DNA of 42,555 bases. Source: Methylobacterium goesingense (GTDB lineage: Bacteria > Pseudomonadota > Alphaproteobacteria > Rhizobiales > Beijerinckiaceae). Under the pieces are notes generated by a model. That model was not told the DNA's origin. It saw nothing but the letters and a program-made list of their open reading frames with translations, and did no database searches. Below, piece after piece: positions 17,272 through 25,386 of the stretch. Within the stretch, counting starts at the first letter, position 1; the number at the start of each line of letters is the position of its first letter. Where the stretch lies: NCBI RefSeq assembly GCF_022179225.1, contig NZ_BPQL01000005.1, positions 1-42,555 of the forward strand, read 5' to 3'. A program made the translations under genes and the position numbers.

Positions 17272-18667
17272 CTTCGCGCGCTCCATCGCCTTCCGCTGGG
17301 CCCTCGGCATCGCCCTGTGGTCGACCCTGCTGTCGCTGCTGCTGTTTGCGTTCGTGTACTGGCAGACCGCCGCCTTCATGCAGGAGGAGCTTGCCCAGGT
17401 CCTGCGCCACGAGGCCCGCTACGTGGCACAAGACCCCACCAAGGCGGCGGTCCGGATCGAGACCTGGGTCAGCGAAGACCTGCACAGCGTGCACTTCGCC
17501 GGGCTGTTCGGGGCCGATGGGCGCAGGCTTGCGGGCAATCTCGAGGCGCGGCCGGCGGACCTGCCCCTGGACGGCGAGGTCCACCGGATCGCCACGCAGG
17601 TCGCCATCGCGGGCCGGCGCCTGCACGAGGAACTCTGGTCGGCGGCCCGGTCCCTGGACGACGGCACCGTGGTGGTGGTGGCCCATGACACCGACGAGAT
17701 CGACCGCGCCAAGGCCACGGTGATCCGGGCGCTCGGCCTCGCCCTCGTCCCGACCCTGGCCTTCTCTATTCTTGGCGGCGTGCTGCTGGCTGGGCGGGCC
17801 CGGCGGCGGCTGGCCGCCACCGAGGCGGCGGTCGCCCGCGTGATGCGCGGCGACCTCCGCCAGCGCCTGCCGGTCGGTCAGGCGGGGGACGAGTTCGACC
17901 GCCTGGCGCGGGACGTGAACGGGATGCTCGACGAGATCGAGCGCCTGGTTGAGGAGGTGCGCGGCGTCGGCGACGCCGTGGCGCACGATCTGCGCACGCC
18001 GCTCACGCGCCTCCGGCTTCGCCTGGAGCGCGGCCGCCAGCAGGCCCAGGACATCGGCGAATTGCGCCAGGCCGTCGACCAGGGCCTCGCCTGGATCGAC
18101 CAGACCCTCGAGATGGTGACGGCGGTGCTGCGCATCGGCGAGATCGAGCATGGCCGGCGCTGTGCCGCCTTCGGCCCGGTCGATCTGCGGCTGGTGGTGA
18201 GCGAGGCGGTGGAGTTCTTCGAGCCGCTGGCCGAGGAGAAGGGCGTCGCCCTGGCCCTGGACATCGACGACGTGGTGCCGTCCGTCGCGGGCGACCGCAG
18301 CCTGATCTTTGAAGCGGTGTCGAACCTCCTGGACAATGCCGTCAAGTTCACGCCGGCGCACGGCCGGGTCGGCGTCGGCGTCCTGCGCCGGAATGGCGAA
18401 GCCGTGATCGTCGTCGAGGATACGGGGCCCGGGATTCCCACCGCCGAGCGGGATCAGGTGTTCCGGCGCTTTTACCGGATGGAGCGGGCCCGCCAGACGC
18501 AGGGCAACGGCCTCGGTCTCGGCCTCGTGGCCGCCATCGCCAAGCTGCACGGGTTCTCGCTGACCTTGAGCGAGCGGCCCGGTGGCGGCTGTCGCTTCGC
18601 GGTTGCCTGCCCGGCCAGCCGAGGCCCCGCGGCCGGGCCTGAACGCGCCGCGGCCCTCGGGCATTGA
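17264..18667 (+). CDS. membrane sensor histidine kinase, partner of the regulator
   Basis: A 467-residue kinase. Two membrane helices (about 12-37 and 155-177) enclose a periplasmic sensing domain of about 115 residues. HAMP (about 178-232) is followed by the dimerisation box with phospho-accepting His241 (AVAHDLRTPLTRLRL). The ATPase domain shows N box NLLDNAVKFTP, G1 DTGPGIP, F box FRRFYRMERA and G2 NGLGLGLV. Its ATG lies 8 bp inside the regulator gene. The periplasmic part is rich in His and acidic residues (SEDLHSVHF), which could bind metal, but that is speculation. Confidence 0.92.
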   Translation: MPSFARSIAFRWALGIALWSTLLSLLLFAFVYWQTAAFMQEELAQVLRHEARYVAQDPTKAAVRIETWVSEDLHSVHFAGLFGADGRRLAGNLEARPADLPLDGEVHRIATQVAIAGRRLHEELWSAARSLDDGTVVVVAHDTDEIDRAKATVIRALGLALVPTLAFSILGGVLLAGRARRRLAATEAAVARVMRGDLRQRLPVGQAGDEFDRLARDVNGMLDEIERLVEEVRGVGDAVAHDLRTPLTRLRLRLERGRQQAQDIGELRQAVDQGLAWIDQTLEMVTAVLRIGEIEHGRRCAAFGPVDLRLVVSEAVEFFEPLAEEKGVALALDIDDVVPSVAGDRSLIFEAVSNLLDNAVKFTPAHGRVGVGVLRRNGEAVIVVEDTGPGIPTAERDQVFRRFYRMERARQTQGNGLGLGLVAAIAKLHGFSLTLSERPGGGCRFAVACPASRGPAAGPERAAALGH

Positions 18668-18803
18668 CCCGGGGCAGACCTTTTGGCCGTTCGGTCTGGT
18701 GCCAGGGGATACGTCCGGCGTGTCCTCGTGCGCCTGACCGAAATCGAAGTTCATCTTCGATTTCGTCGCGATGTCTTTCCCGCGATCCTGATTCCTTCCG
18801 CCT

Positions 18804-18823
18804 GTATTGATCGACATCAATAC
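18804..18823. promoter_or_regulatory. perfect FNR-type palindrome
   Basis: GTATTGATCGACATCAATAC has fully symmetric 8-base arms around CGAC and contains TTGAT-N4-ATCAA exactly, the FNR/FixK consensus. It lies 133 bp before the 75-residue hypothetical gene at 18956. On the other side is only the end of the convergent-facing kinase, so if it acts, it acts rightward. The 288-bp gap 18668-18955 holds no other feature I can support. Confidence 0.75.
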
Positions 18824-18955
18824 GGCGACATCGGTCGATGTTAAGCTCGGGATGCCGTCCTATCAGCGGGATGGCCGCCATCGCCGGCCTCCGGGCCTCT
18901 CCATACGGATGCCGGCGGTGGCGTCAGAGAGGGCCGGTCACCGGATCGCCAGGCG

Positions 18956-19183
18956 ATGCCAAACGGTCGAGAAGAGCCGCCTGCGGATGCGACAAACGGG
19001 CCGCCGATCCGCTACACATGCTTCTTCCTGGAAATGAACGGGCATTGGTCGCACGCGAAATACATCTATGCCGTCGATGACGTCGAGGCGCTCAGCATCG
19101 CGATGCTGCTGGCAGAGAACAGGCCATTCGAATTGTGGGACGCGTTCCGGTTCGTACACTGGCCGACAGAGGATCTGCATTAG
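18956..19183 (+). CDS. 75-residue hypothetical protein
   Basis: A small soluble protein starting MPNGREEPPADATNGPPIRY and continuing with a structured part: NGHWSHAKYIYAVDDVEALS, then IAMLLAENRPFELWDAF and RFVHW. The pattern of a helix followed by ELWD and a hydrophobic strand resembles many short alphaproteobacterial proteins of unknown function. The ribosome site is weak, and ATG 18956 is the only start in the frame. It is preceded by a perfect FNR-type palindrome and followed, 71 bp on, by the convergent usp gene, so it may belong to the same stress regulon. Confidence 0.6.
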   Translation: MPNGREEPPADATNGPPIRYTCFFLEMNGHWSHAKYIYAVDDVEALSIAMLLAENRPFELWDAFRFVHWPTEDLH

Positions 19184-19254
19184 AGCGCCGGGTCGGGCGG
19201 GCTTGGCCCCCCTCCCCCGGAAGCCGATTGACGCGGTGAGGTCGGAGCGGTGCA

Positions 19255-20070
19255 TCAATGGCTCATCAGGCAGCAGACGGGTGCGGTCCGAAGGATCTCG
19301 TGGGTCATGCCGCCGAAGACCCATTCCCGCAGCCGTGAGCGGCCGTAGGCCCCCATGACGATGAGGTCGACGTATTCGCGCCGCACGAACCGGACGACGT
19401 CCTCGGCCTCGCTGCGTAACGAGGGGGCGAGGACATGCCGGGTGACGTTGGCGCCGTGTCGCATCAGGTGGGCCGCCACCGCTTCGGTCCCCTGCGACGA
19501 CGCCTCGCGCCCGACCGAGACGAGGTAGACGTGGTCCGCCTGGCGGAGGAAAGGCATCGCGGCCGCCAGCGCCCGGCGGGCCTCGCCGGTATCCTTCCAG
19601 GCGACCACGATGCGGTCGGCACCGAGGTGCTCGACATTGGGTGGAACGACCAGGACCGGGCGACCCGCCTCCAACAGCAACGGGCCGGGCAGCACCGCCA
19701 TCGCGCCCGGGACACCGTCGGCGGGGCCGTGGCGCCCGACCACGACGAGATCCGCCGCGCGGGCCTCCCGGGCGAGGTTGGCCGTCGGGGAGCCCTCGGT
19801 GAACCGCCAGTCGGCTTTGAGTGCCTCGCCGGAATGGCGCGTGAACAGGTCCCGGGCCCGGGCGGCCTCGTCGCGCGATCGGCGTTCCTCGGCGGCACCC
19901 AGGATGGCGTCCTCCTGCGGGTTCGTGAATGCTGAAGGTCCGAGCGTCGGTCGGGCGCCCACGCCCGTCAGGTCCGCCTCGAAGCGCCTGGCGAGGCCGG
20001 CGGCGAGGCGGACGCGGTCTGCACACCCGCGATCCAGGTCCACGGATACCAGGATGTTCGCGTAATCCAC
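19255..20070 (-). CDS. universal stress protein, two-domain (second copy)
   Basis: A 271-residue paralogue of the protein at 9606-10421, with the same length and the same C-terminal CCLMSH. The first domain starts MDYANILVSVDLDRGCADRV and contains DLVVVGRHGPADG. The second has RIVVAWKDTGEARRAL and the nucleotide-binding loop IVMGAYGRSRLREWVFGG. The start is ATG 20070. An FNR-type box sits 64 bp upstream, overlapping the stop codon of the P-type ATPase, so it probably has its own promoter as well as possible read-through from the ATPase. Confidence 0.92.
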   Translation of the reverse strand: MDYANILVSVDLDRGCADRVRLAAGLARRFEADLTGVGARPTLGPSAFTNPQEDAILGAAEERRSRDEAARARDLFTRHSGEALKADWRFTEGSPTANLAREARAADLVVVGRHGPADGVPGAMAVLPGPLLLEAGRPVLVVPPNVEHLGADRIVVAWKDTGEARRALAAAMPFLRQADHVYLVSVGREASSQGTEAVAAHLMRHGANVTRHVLAPSLRSEAEDVVRFVRREYVDLIVMGAYGRSRLREWVFGGMTHEILRTAPVCCLMSH

Positions 20071-20134
20071 GGCCGCCCTCCCAAACCGACCGATCCGGCG
20101 GACGGGAACGGTGGGGCTTTCCCGGTTCGGGGGC

Positions 20135-20150
20135 CTTGATCCAGCTCAAG
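20135..20150 (-). promoter_or_regulatory. FNR/FixK-type operator overlapping a stop codon
   Basis: The plus strand reads CTTGATCCAGCTCAAG; half-sites are TTGA-N6-TCAA. The right half-site contains the ATPase stop codon (bases 20146-20148). The near edge is 64 bp from ATG 20070 of the stress-protein gene. It is almost identical to the boxes at 10489 and 11859. Confidence 0.75.
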
Positions 20151-22092
20151 GGGCGGCTCGCGGGACAGGGCCGGGTCGCACCGACCCTCGGGGCTCGGAT
20201 ACCGGGGCGGTCACCGGACCGCCGAGGGCCCGCATGGCGTTGAGGATGACGGCGACGTCGATGGCCTCCTGCAGGAGGGCGCCCCGCAGCGGCGTCAGGA
20301 AGCCGAGGGCCGCCGCCACCATGCCGGCGAGCGACAGGCCGAGGCCGACCGTCACGCTCTGGAGCGCGATCGCACGGGCCCGCCGGGCGATGCGGATGGC
20401 CTGCGGTAGCGGCGCGAGGCTGTCGACAAGCAGGACGACGTCCGCCGCCTCGGCCGCCGCGGCCGCGCCCCTGGCGCCGAGCGCAACCCCAAGGTCGGCG
20501 GCGGCCAGCGCAGGCGCATCGTTGACGCCGTCGCCCACCATCATCACCGGTCCGTTCACCCGTTCATTCGCCACGACCCGCGTCTTGCCCGCCGGATCGA
20601 GATCCGCCTCCAACGCATCGATGGGCAGGCCCGCCACCAGCGCCTGCGCGACGCCACGCCGGTCCCCGGTCGCGAGCACAATGCGGTCGATGCCGCACCG
20701 GCGCAGGTCCGCGAGCGTCCGCCCGCCATCCGTGCGCACCGGGTCGGCGAAGCTCAGGATCGCGGCGGCCCTGCCGTCCACGGCCACCAGAACTGTCGCG
20801 GCGACGGCATCAGCGCTCCGGGCGGCTTCCGTCTCCGGGAAGGCGATACCGTGCGCCCGCATCAGGCGGGGCCCGCCGACCCGGACGGGCCGCCCCTCCA
20901 CGAGGCCCGACACGCCCTCGCCGGGGATCTCGGCCACCCGCGTCGGCTGCGTCAGCGCGAGGCCGCGGGCGAGGGCCGCGTCGACCAGCGCGCGGGCCGT
21001 CGGATGGCCGGAGGCCTGGTCGAGGGAGGCCGCCAGCCTCAGGGCGTCCGGCTCCCCGACGGGACCGAGGATCTCCACGGCGGTCAGCCGTGCCGTTCCG
21101 TGCGTGAGGGTCCCGGTCTTGTCGACCACCAGCACGCGCACCCGTGCCAGCGCCTCCAGGGCGCCACCGCCCTTGATGATCACGCCGATGCCGGCCGCCC
21201 GCGAGAGGCCGGAGATCAAGGCTACCGGCACCGCGAGGATGAGCGGACAGGGCGTGGCGACGACCAGCACCGCGAGGGCCCGCAGGGGATCGCCCGTGGC
21301 CGCCCAGGCGCCCCCGGCCAGCAGCAGCGTCAGGCCGAGGAAGGCCAGGCCGTAGCGGTCGGCGAGGCGCGCCATCGGCGCCTTCTGGCTTCGGGCCGCT
21401 TCGACGAGCCGGACGATGCCCGCATAGGTGCTCTCGGCCGCCCTCCGCTCGGCCAGGAGCGTGAAGGGCGCCCCGACATTGAGTGTGCCACTCAGCACGG
21501 CCGCGTTCGCCTCGAATGTGACCGGCACCGCCTCGCCGGTGAGCGTCGCCTGATCGAGCACGGCGCGGCCCGCAGCGACGCGGCCGTCGACCGGCAGCAC
21601 GTCGCCGACGCGCACGAGGATGCGGTCGCCCGGGGCCAGCGCCGCGATGGGGACTTCTTTGACCGAGCCGTGCGCCTCGCGAAGGGCCGAGCGCGGCTGG
21701 CGGGCGAGCAGCGCCGTCATCGCCCGCTCGGCCCGTCCGGAGGCGTAGGCTTCCAGCGATTGGCCACCGGCGTACATGAGGGCGATGACGACGCCGGCGA
21801 GCGGCTGCGACAGGGCGAGCGCACCCCCCATCGCCAGCAGGGCGACGAGGTCGAGACCGACATCGCCGCGCGCCAGGCTGGTGGCGACCTGATGCGCGAG
21901 GATGGCGAGGATCGGCAGGGTCGGAAGCGTCCAGGCCCAGACCGCGATGTCCGGACGGCCGAGCGCCTGGGCCGACAGTCCGGCGCAGAGGCCGACCAGG
22001 GGCAGGACCGGCAGCTTTCCGCGCAAGCGCTCCAGGCCCCCGACGGTCGCCGGCTGCCGCGCCTCCCCTGGGTCTATGGCCGCCGTCGTCAT
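20146..22092 (-). CDS. P1B-5-like heavy-metal P-type ATPase
   Basis: A 648-residue inner-membrane metal pump. It has the actuator TGEAVP loop (about 185), phosphorylated Asp324 in DKTGTLTHG, the P1B hallmark HP dipeptide in SGHPTARAL, and hinge MVGDGVNDAPAL. The ion-path motif in the sixth helix is TPCP (Cys282) instead of the CPC of copper and zinc pumps. The last helix carries QEAID (Gln608, Glu609, Asp612). TPCP plus QExxD is the pattern I recall for P1B-5 pumps such as S. meliloti Nia (nickel/iron). It has no N-terminal metal-binding domain and no C-terminal hemerythrin domain. ATG 22092. Confidence 0.88.
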   Translation of the reverse strand: MTTAAIDPGEARQPATVGGLERLRGKLPVLPLVGLCAGLSAQALGRPDIAVWAWTLPTLPILAILAHQVATSLARGDVGLDLVALLAMGGALALSQPLAGVVIALMYAGGQSLEAYASGRAERAMTALLARQPRSALREAHGSVKEVPIAALAPGDRILVRVGDVLPVDGRVAAGRAVLDQATLTGEAVPVTFEANAAVLSGTLNVGAPFTLLAERRAAESTYAGIVRLVEAARSQKAPMARLADRYGLAFLGLTLLLAGGAWAATGDPLRALAVLVVATPCPLILAVPVALISGLSRAAGIGVIIKGGGALEALARVRVLVVDKTGTLTHGTARLTAVEILGPVGEPDALRLAASLDQASGHPTARALVDAALARGLALTQPTRVAEIPGEGVSGLVEGRPVRVGGPRLMRAHGIAFPETEAARSADAVAATVLVAVDGRAAAILSFADPVRTDGGRTLADLRRCGIDRIVLATGDRRGVAQALVAGLPIDALEADLDPAGKTRVVANERVNGPVMMVGDGVNDAPALAAADLGVALGARGAAAAAEAADVVLLVDSLAPLPQAIRIARRARAIALQSVTVGLGLSLAGMVAAALGFLTPLRGALLQEAIDVAVILNAMRALGGPVTAPVSEPRGSVRPGPVPRAAP

Positions 22093-22266
22093 CCTCGGGG
22101 TCGCTTCCGGCTGTTACCGGTGTTGACGTGCGCTCGTGCCGTCTGGAGCGCCATGCGCTCGATCAATGCGCCAGCGGGCGAGCCCTGGCTGCGCCGTGCG
22201 GGTGCCGGCAACCTCGACGCGGTCGGCCGGAGGCTGCCTTCGGACGACGCGCTCCTTTTCCCGAAA

Positions 22267-22340
22267 GGAGAGGGTTGGGGTGTGTGATCTTTCCGGACGG
22301 GGCGCGCCTCTCACCCGGACCCTCTCCCGAACGCGAGAGG
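22267..22340. repeat. GC-rich intergenic hairpins
   Basis: GGAGAGGGT (22267-22275) is the exact reverse complement of ACCCTCTCC (22319-22327), and CCTCTC (22321-22326) pairs with GAGAGG (22335-22340), so two alternative stems can form. The motif resembles other short hairpins in this window (35955-35977). It lies in the 279-bp gap between the FAD-protein stop and the ATPase start, which holds no gene. Confidence 0.55.
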
Positions 22341-22371
22341 GGGGCCGTTCAGACCAGACCGACCGAAGCGA

Positions 22372-23850
22372 TCAACCGGAGCGGTAGCTAACGCCTCCCC
22401 CCGTCCCGCTCTTAAAAGAAGGGTGACCCGCCCCTGAACCCGAACGATCCGGGTGGCAAACCGTTTTCAGCCTGTCCTGCCGGGCCGGCGCGAGGTGGCC
22501 GGCGATCGCGGCTGCGAGGCCGACCGAGGCGTCGCGGATGTCGGGCACGGCGATGCACTCCCAGAGAATCCCGCGCAGGAGCGGGCCGATCGCCCAGAGA
22601 GGCGCATCGGTGCCGCGCAGCCGCCCCTCCGGCGTCGCGTCGAGGCCCAGACCGAACGGCCCGGGCCGGGCGAGGCCGCGGGCCAGCAGATTGCGCACCA
22701 GAGTGTCCTGCGTCTCCGCGAAGCGGCTGAACCCCGTCGCGTCCAGGATCGCCTGGACCGGGAATACCTGGGTGTCGCCACCCCCGCGCGGTTGGACCGT
22801 GACCACGGCCCCGACCGCGTCGTCCGCGACGGCGCAGATGCGCCCGGCCCGGAGGACCAGGGTGCCGCGCGCGATCTCCTGTGCGATGGTATCGGCGGCC
22901 GGCGGGGCCGTGCGGTGGCGGTGGACGTCCCAGTACGGGCGCAGGTGGCGCAGGAAGCGCGCCTGCTCGGCCCGGGGCAGACCCGTCCAGAGTTCGTCCG
23001 TGATGGGGCGCAGGGCGTCGATCACGCTGCGCCAGTCGGTGCCGGCTTGGTGCGCGGCGGCGATCTCGGCGCGGCCCCAGGCGAGGAGCTTCCGGACGGA
23101 GGCGCGGGTCGCCGCGTCGAAGCACGGGCGCGGCCCGGCCGCTACCGGCGCGTGCGGTTTCGGCACCAGGCCCCGGCGGGACACGGCGACGATGCGGCCG
23201 GCAAAGCCCTGGCTGCGCAGGGTCGCGACCGCGTCCATCATGGTCAGGCCTGTGCCCACGATGAGTACGTCGCTGGCGGGATCGAGGTCGGTGAGTGCCC
23301 CGGCGTCCCAGGGATCGCGCTGGTGCCGGCTCTGCGCGGCGACGGGGCCGGGCAGGTTGCCCATGGCGAGGATTGCGGCCGAGACGGCACGGCGCGTGCC
23401 GTCCGCCGCGTGGGCGACGAGGCCGCCCGCGCGGAGCTCCAGATCGCAGAGGGTCTCGCGCACAACGCGCAGTCGCGCGCCGGCCCTCGCCTCCAGGCGG
23501 GCGATGTGCTCGGAGAGGTAGCGCCCGTAGAGCCCCCGCGCCGCGAAGGTGCCGGCCGGTGTGATGCGGATGCCGGCGCGCTCGGCCGCATCGAACACCG
23601 TGCGGGCAAGCCAGTCCGCGAAATCCTGCGGTCGCTCGGGATCGGCGCTCATCTGCGCCGCCCTGAGGTTGAGCAGGTGGTCCGGGTTCGGGGTTCCGTA
23701 GGCGAGGCCGAGGCCGGGTGGATGGGCGCGCTCATAGAGCAGCACCGAACACTCGGGCGGCAGCACGCGCAGCAACTGCGTCGCCGCCATCAGCCCGCTG
23801 AAGCCGCCCCCCACGACCAGAACGGGATCGGGCCCCTCGATCGCTGTCAT
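22372..23850 (-). CDS. FAD/NAD(P)-binding protein
   Basis: A 492-residue flavoprotein. The N-terminus has the FAD dinucleotide fold VLVVGGGFSGLMAA. A second nucleotide fold appears at about residue 193 (DVLIVGTGLTMMDAVATL), and the ATG motif ILDATGFSRF lies near 365. This is the NAD_binding_9 (COG4529) arrangement: proteins of unknown reaction that resemble hydroxylases or amine N-hydroxylases. The start is ATG 23850. The final 27 or so residues (HPDRSGSGAGHPSFKSG and on) come from a dispersed intergenic repeat, so the native C-terminus was probably nearer HLAPARQDR. It is divergent from the sulfur operon. Confidence 0.8.
   Translation of the reverse strand: MTAIEGPDPVLVVGGGFSGLMAATQLLRVLPPECSVLLYERAHPPGLGLAYGTPNPDHLLNLRAAQMSADPERPQDFADWLARTVFDAAERAGIRITPAGTFAARGLYGRYLSEHIARLEARAGARLRVVRETLCDLELRAGGLVAHAADGTRRAVSAAILAMGNLPGPVAAQSRHQRDPWDAGALTDLDPASDVLIVGTGLTMMDAVATLRSQGFAGRIVAVSRRGLVPKPHAPVAAGPRPCFDAATRASVRKLLAWGRAEIAAAHQAGTDWRSVIDALRPITDELWTGLPRAEQARFLRHLRPYWDVHRHRTAPPAADTIAQEIARGTLVLRAGRICAVADDAVGAVVTVQPRGGGDTQVFPVQAILDATGFSRFAETQDTLVRNLLARGLARPGPFGLGLDATPEGRLRGTDAPLWAIGPLLRGILWECIAVPDIRDASVGLAAAIAGHLAPARQDRLKTVCHPDRSGSGAGHPSFKSGTGGGVSYRSG
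22421..22462 (-). repeat. dispersed repeat, copy A
   Basis: Read on the minus strand it begins GGTTTGCC and contains the 14-base core CGGATCGTTCGGGT followed by a GGCGGGTCACC block. Copy B at 28993-29032 shares the core and most flanking bases, with one indel and about seven mismatches. This copy lies inside the end of the FAD-protein frame and supplies its last residues. Confidence 0.65.
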
Positions 23851-24196
23851 CGCGTGTGCTCCATGTCCAGTGGTGCTCGCTGTTGCGCGTCCGGGGTCTT
23901 CAATCCGTGGCGCGTCACTTGGGAGCGTTCGTTATAGAGAACAAGACGACGGGGGGAAGGTTCTCCCGGCATGGTCGTGCGGAGTATCTTGAATACGACA
24001 GAACCATTATCGGCCCGTGAATACCCCTGGACCACAAGATAATCCTTGTCGTGGACGCTGGATCGGAAGAGTATTCCCCAGGGGTTAGTTCTAAAGAAAG
24101 AACGTTCCCGTTGACTCGGGCGGCGGCCGGCGGGACGATGCGGGCGCTTTCTCCCCGGACGTTTTCGTCCCCGGGTTCCCTGGCCCCCTGTCACCT
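23851..24196. other. divergent intergenic region, sulfur operon upstream
   Basis: This 346-bp gap separates the FAD-protein (minus) and the acyl-CoA-dehydrogenase-like gene (plus). Bases 23930-24115 are clearly richer in A and T than the surroundings (for example TTAGTTCTAAAGAAAGAACG at 24087-24106) and probably hold the promoters of both genes. A minus-strand open frame of 115 codons (24194-23847) ends in an ATGA overlap with the FAD gene, but its sequence looks like random basic text at both ends, so I do not call it a gene. No riboswitch or terminator is evident. Confidence 0.5.
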
Positions 24197-25360
24197 TTGA
24201 GCCGTCCCATCCCGACGTTTCCCGCCCCCCATCAGCACGACACCGTCCTGCGCGACCTCGCCCGGCTCCTCGCCGGGCGGGCGGCCGGGCATGACCGCGC
24301 GGGGCGCCTCGCGCAGGACAACATCGCGGATCTGCGGGCGGTGGGCCTGATGGGGCTGACCGTGCCGGAGCGCCTCGGCGGCGCCGGTGCCGGGCTGGCG
24401 CGGGCGGCCGAGGTCATCGGCATGCTCGCGCAGGGCGATCCCTCCACCGCCCTGGTGTTGACCATGCACCTCATCCAGCACGGGCTGATCCATCGGCGCG
24501 AGGCCTGGCCCCCCGCCCTCGCCGACCGAGTCGGCCGCGCGGCCGTGACCGATGGCGCGCTCATCAACGCCCTCCGGGTGGAGCCCGAACTCGGCACGCC
24601 CGCGCGCGGCGGCCGCCCCGCAACCGTGGCGCGGGCAACCCCGGAGGGCTGGCGCGTCAGCGGGCGAAAGATCTACTCCACGGGCTGCGAGGCCCTGGCC
24701 TACGGCCTCGTCTTCGTGGCGACCGACGAGGCCGAGCCGCGCATCGGCAATTTGCTGGTGCCGATGAACGCGCCGGGCCTGCGTATAGTCGAAACCTGGG
24801 ACCACCTCGGCCTGTGTGCCAGCGGCAGCCACGACGTCGTCTTCGACGATGTCCTTGTTCCCGCCGACCATGCCGTGGATCTGCGCGCACCCGAAGGCTG
24901 GGGCGCGCCCGACCCCGTCCAGCAGGCCTGGAACGCCGTGCTGCTCGCCGCCCTCTACGACGGCGTGGCGCGGGCGGCGCAAGACTGGTTCACGGCCTTC
25001 GCACAGGAGCGCCGGCCCGGCAGCCTCGGCCAGAATCTGGCGGCCCTGCCCCGTTTCCAGGAGGCAGCGGGCGAGATCGCCCGGCTGCTCGCCCTCGACG
25101 CCCGCCTGATCCGCGCCCTCGCCGAGGAGACGGATCGCGGGCAGCCGCCCTCCGTGCAGGAATCCGGCTTCCTCAAGCTCACCGTGACGGAGAACGCCGT
25201 CGCGGTGGTGCAGCGCGCAGTGGAGCTTGCCGGCAATCCCGGCCTGTCGCGGGCCAACCCGCTGGAGCGGCACCTGCGCGACGTGCTGTGCGGGCGCATC
25301 CACTGGCCGCAGGGCGATGCCGTGCGCGCCGCCGCCGGCCGGGCCGCCCTCGGCCTCTGA
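24197..25360 (+). CDS. SfnB/DszC-like acyl-CoA dehydrogenase family flavoprotein
   Basis: A 387-residue protein with the acyl-CoA dehydrogenase fold: N-terminal helices (IADLRAVGLMGLTVPERLGG), middle beta domain (GWRVSGRKIYSTGCEALAYG, then DHLGLCASGSHDVVFDDVLV), and C-terminal helical bundle. Members beside LLM monooxygenases and sulfonate-binding proteins, such as SfnB and DszC, are FMN-dependent monooxygenases of organosulfur compounds, not true fatty-acid enzymes. The first possible start is TTG 24197, without a clear ribosome site, so the true start is uncertain. It leads an operon of five genes in the same direction. Confidence 0.82.
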   Translation: MSRPIPTFPAPHQHDTVLRDLARLLAGRAAGHDRAGRLAQDNIADLRAVGLMGLTVPERLGGAGAGLARAAEVIGMLAQGDPSTALVLTMHLIQHGLIHRREAWPPALADRVGRAAVTDGALINALRVEPELGTPARGGRPATVARATPEGWRVSGRKIYSTGCEALAYGLVFVATDEAEPRIGNLLVPMNAPGLRIVETWDHLGLCASGSHDVVFDDVLVPADHAVDLRAPEGWGAPDPVQQAWNAVLLAALYDGVARAAQDWFTAFAQERRPGSLGQNLAALPRFQEAAGEIARLLALDARLIRALAEETDRGQPPSVQESGFLKLTVTENAVAVVQRAVELAGNPGLSRANPLERHLRDVLCGRIHWPQGDAVRAAAGRAALGL

Positions 25361-25386
25361 CCGAACCCTTGAGCGAAGGAGATCCC

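Noticed and set aside
22128..22391. Plus-strand frames of 83-87 codons upstream of the P-type ATPase
   Set aside because: They run through GC-rich hairpins and lack ribosome sites and protein-like sequence.
23847..24194. A 115-codon minus frame ending in an ATGA overlap with the FAD-protein gene
   Set aside because: Its two ends are basic low-complexity text, the middle covers the AT-rich likely promoter region, and no family is recognisable; the overlap alone is not enough.
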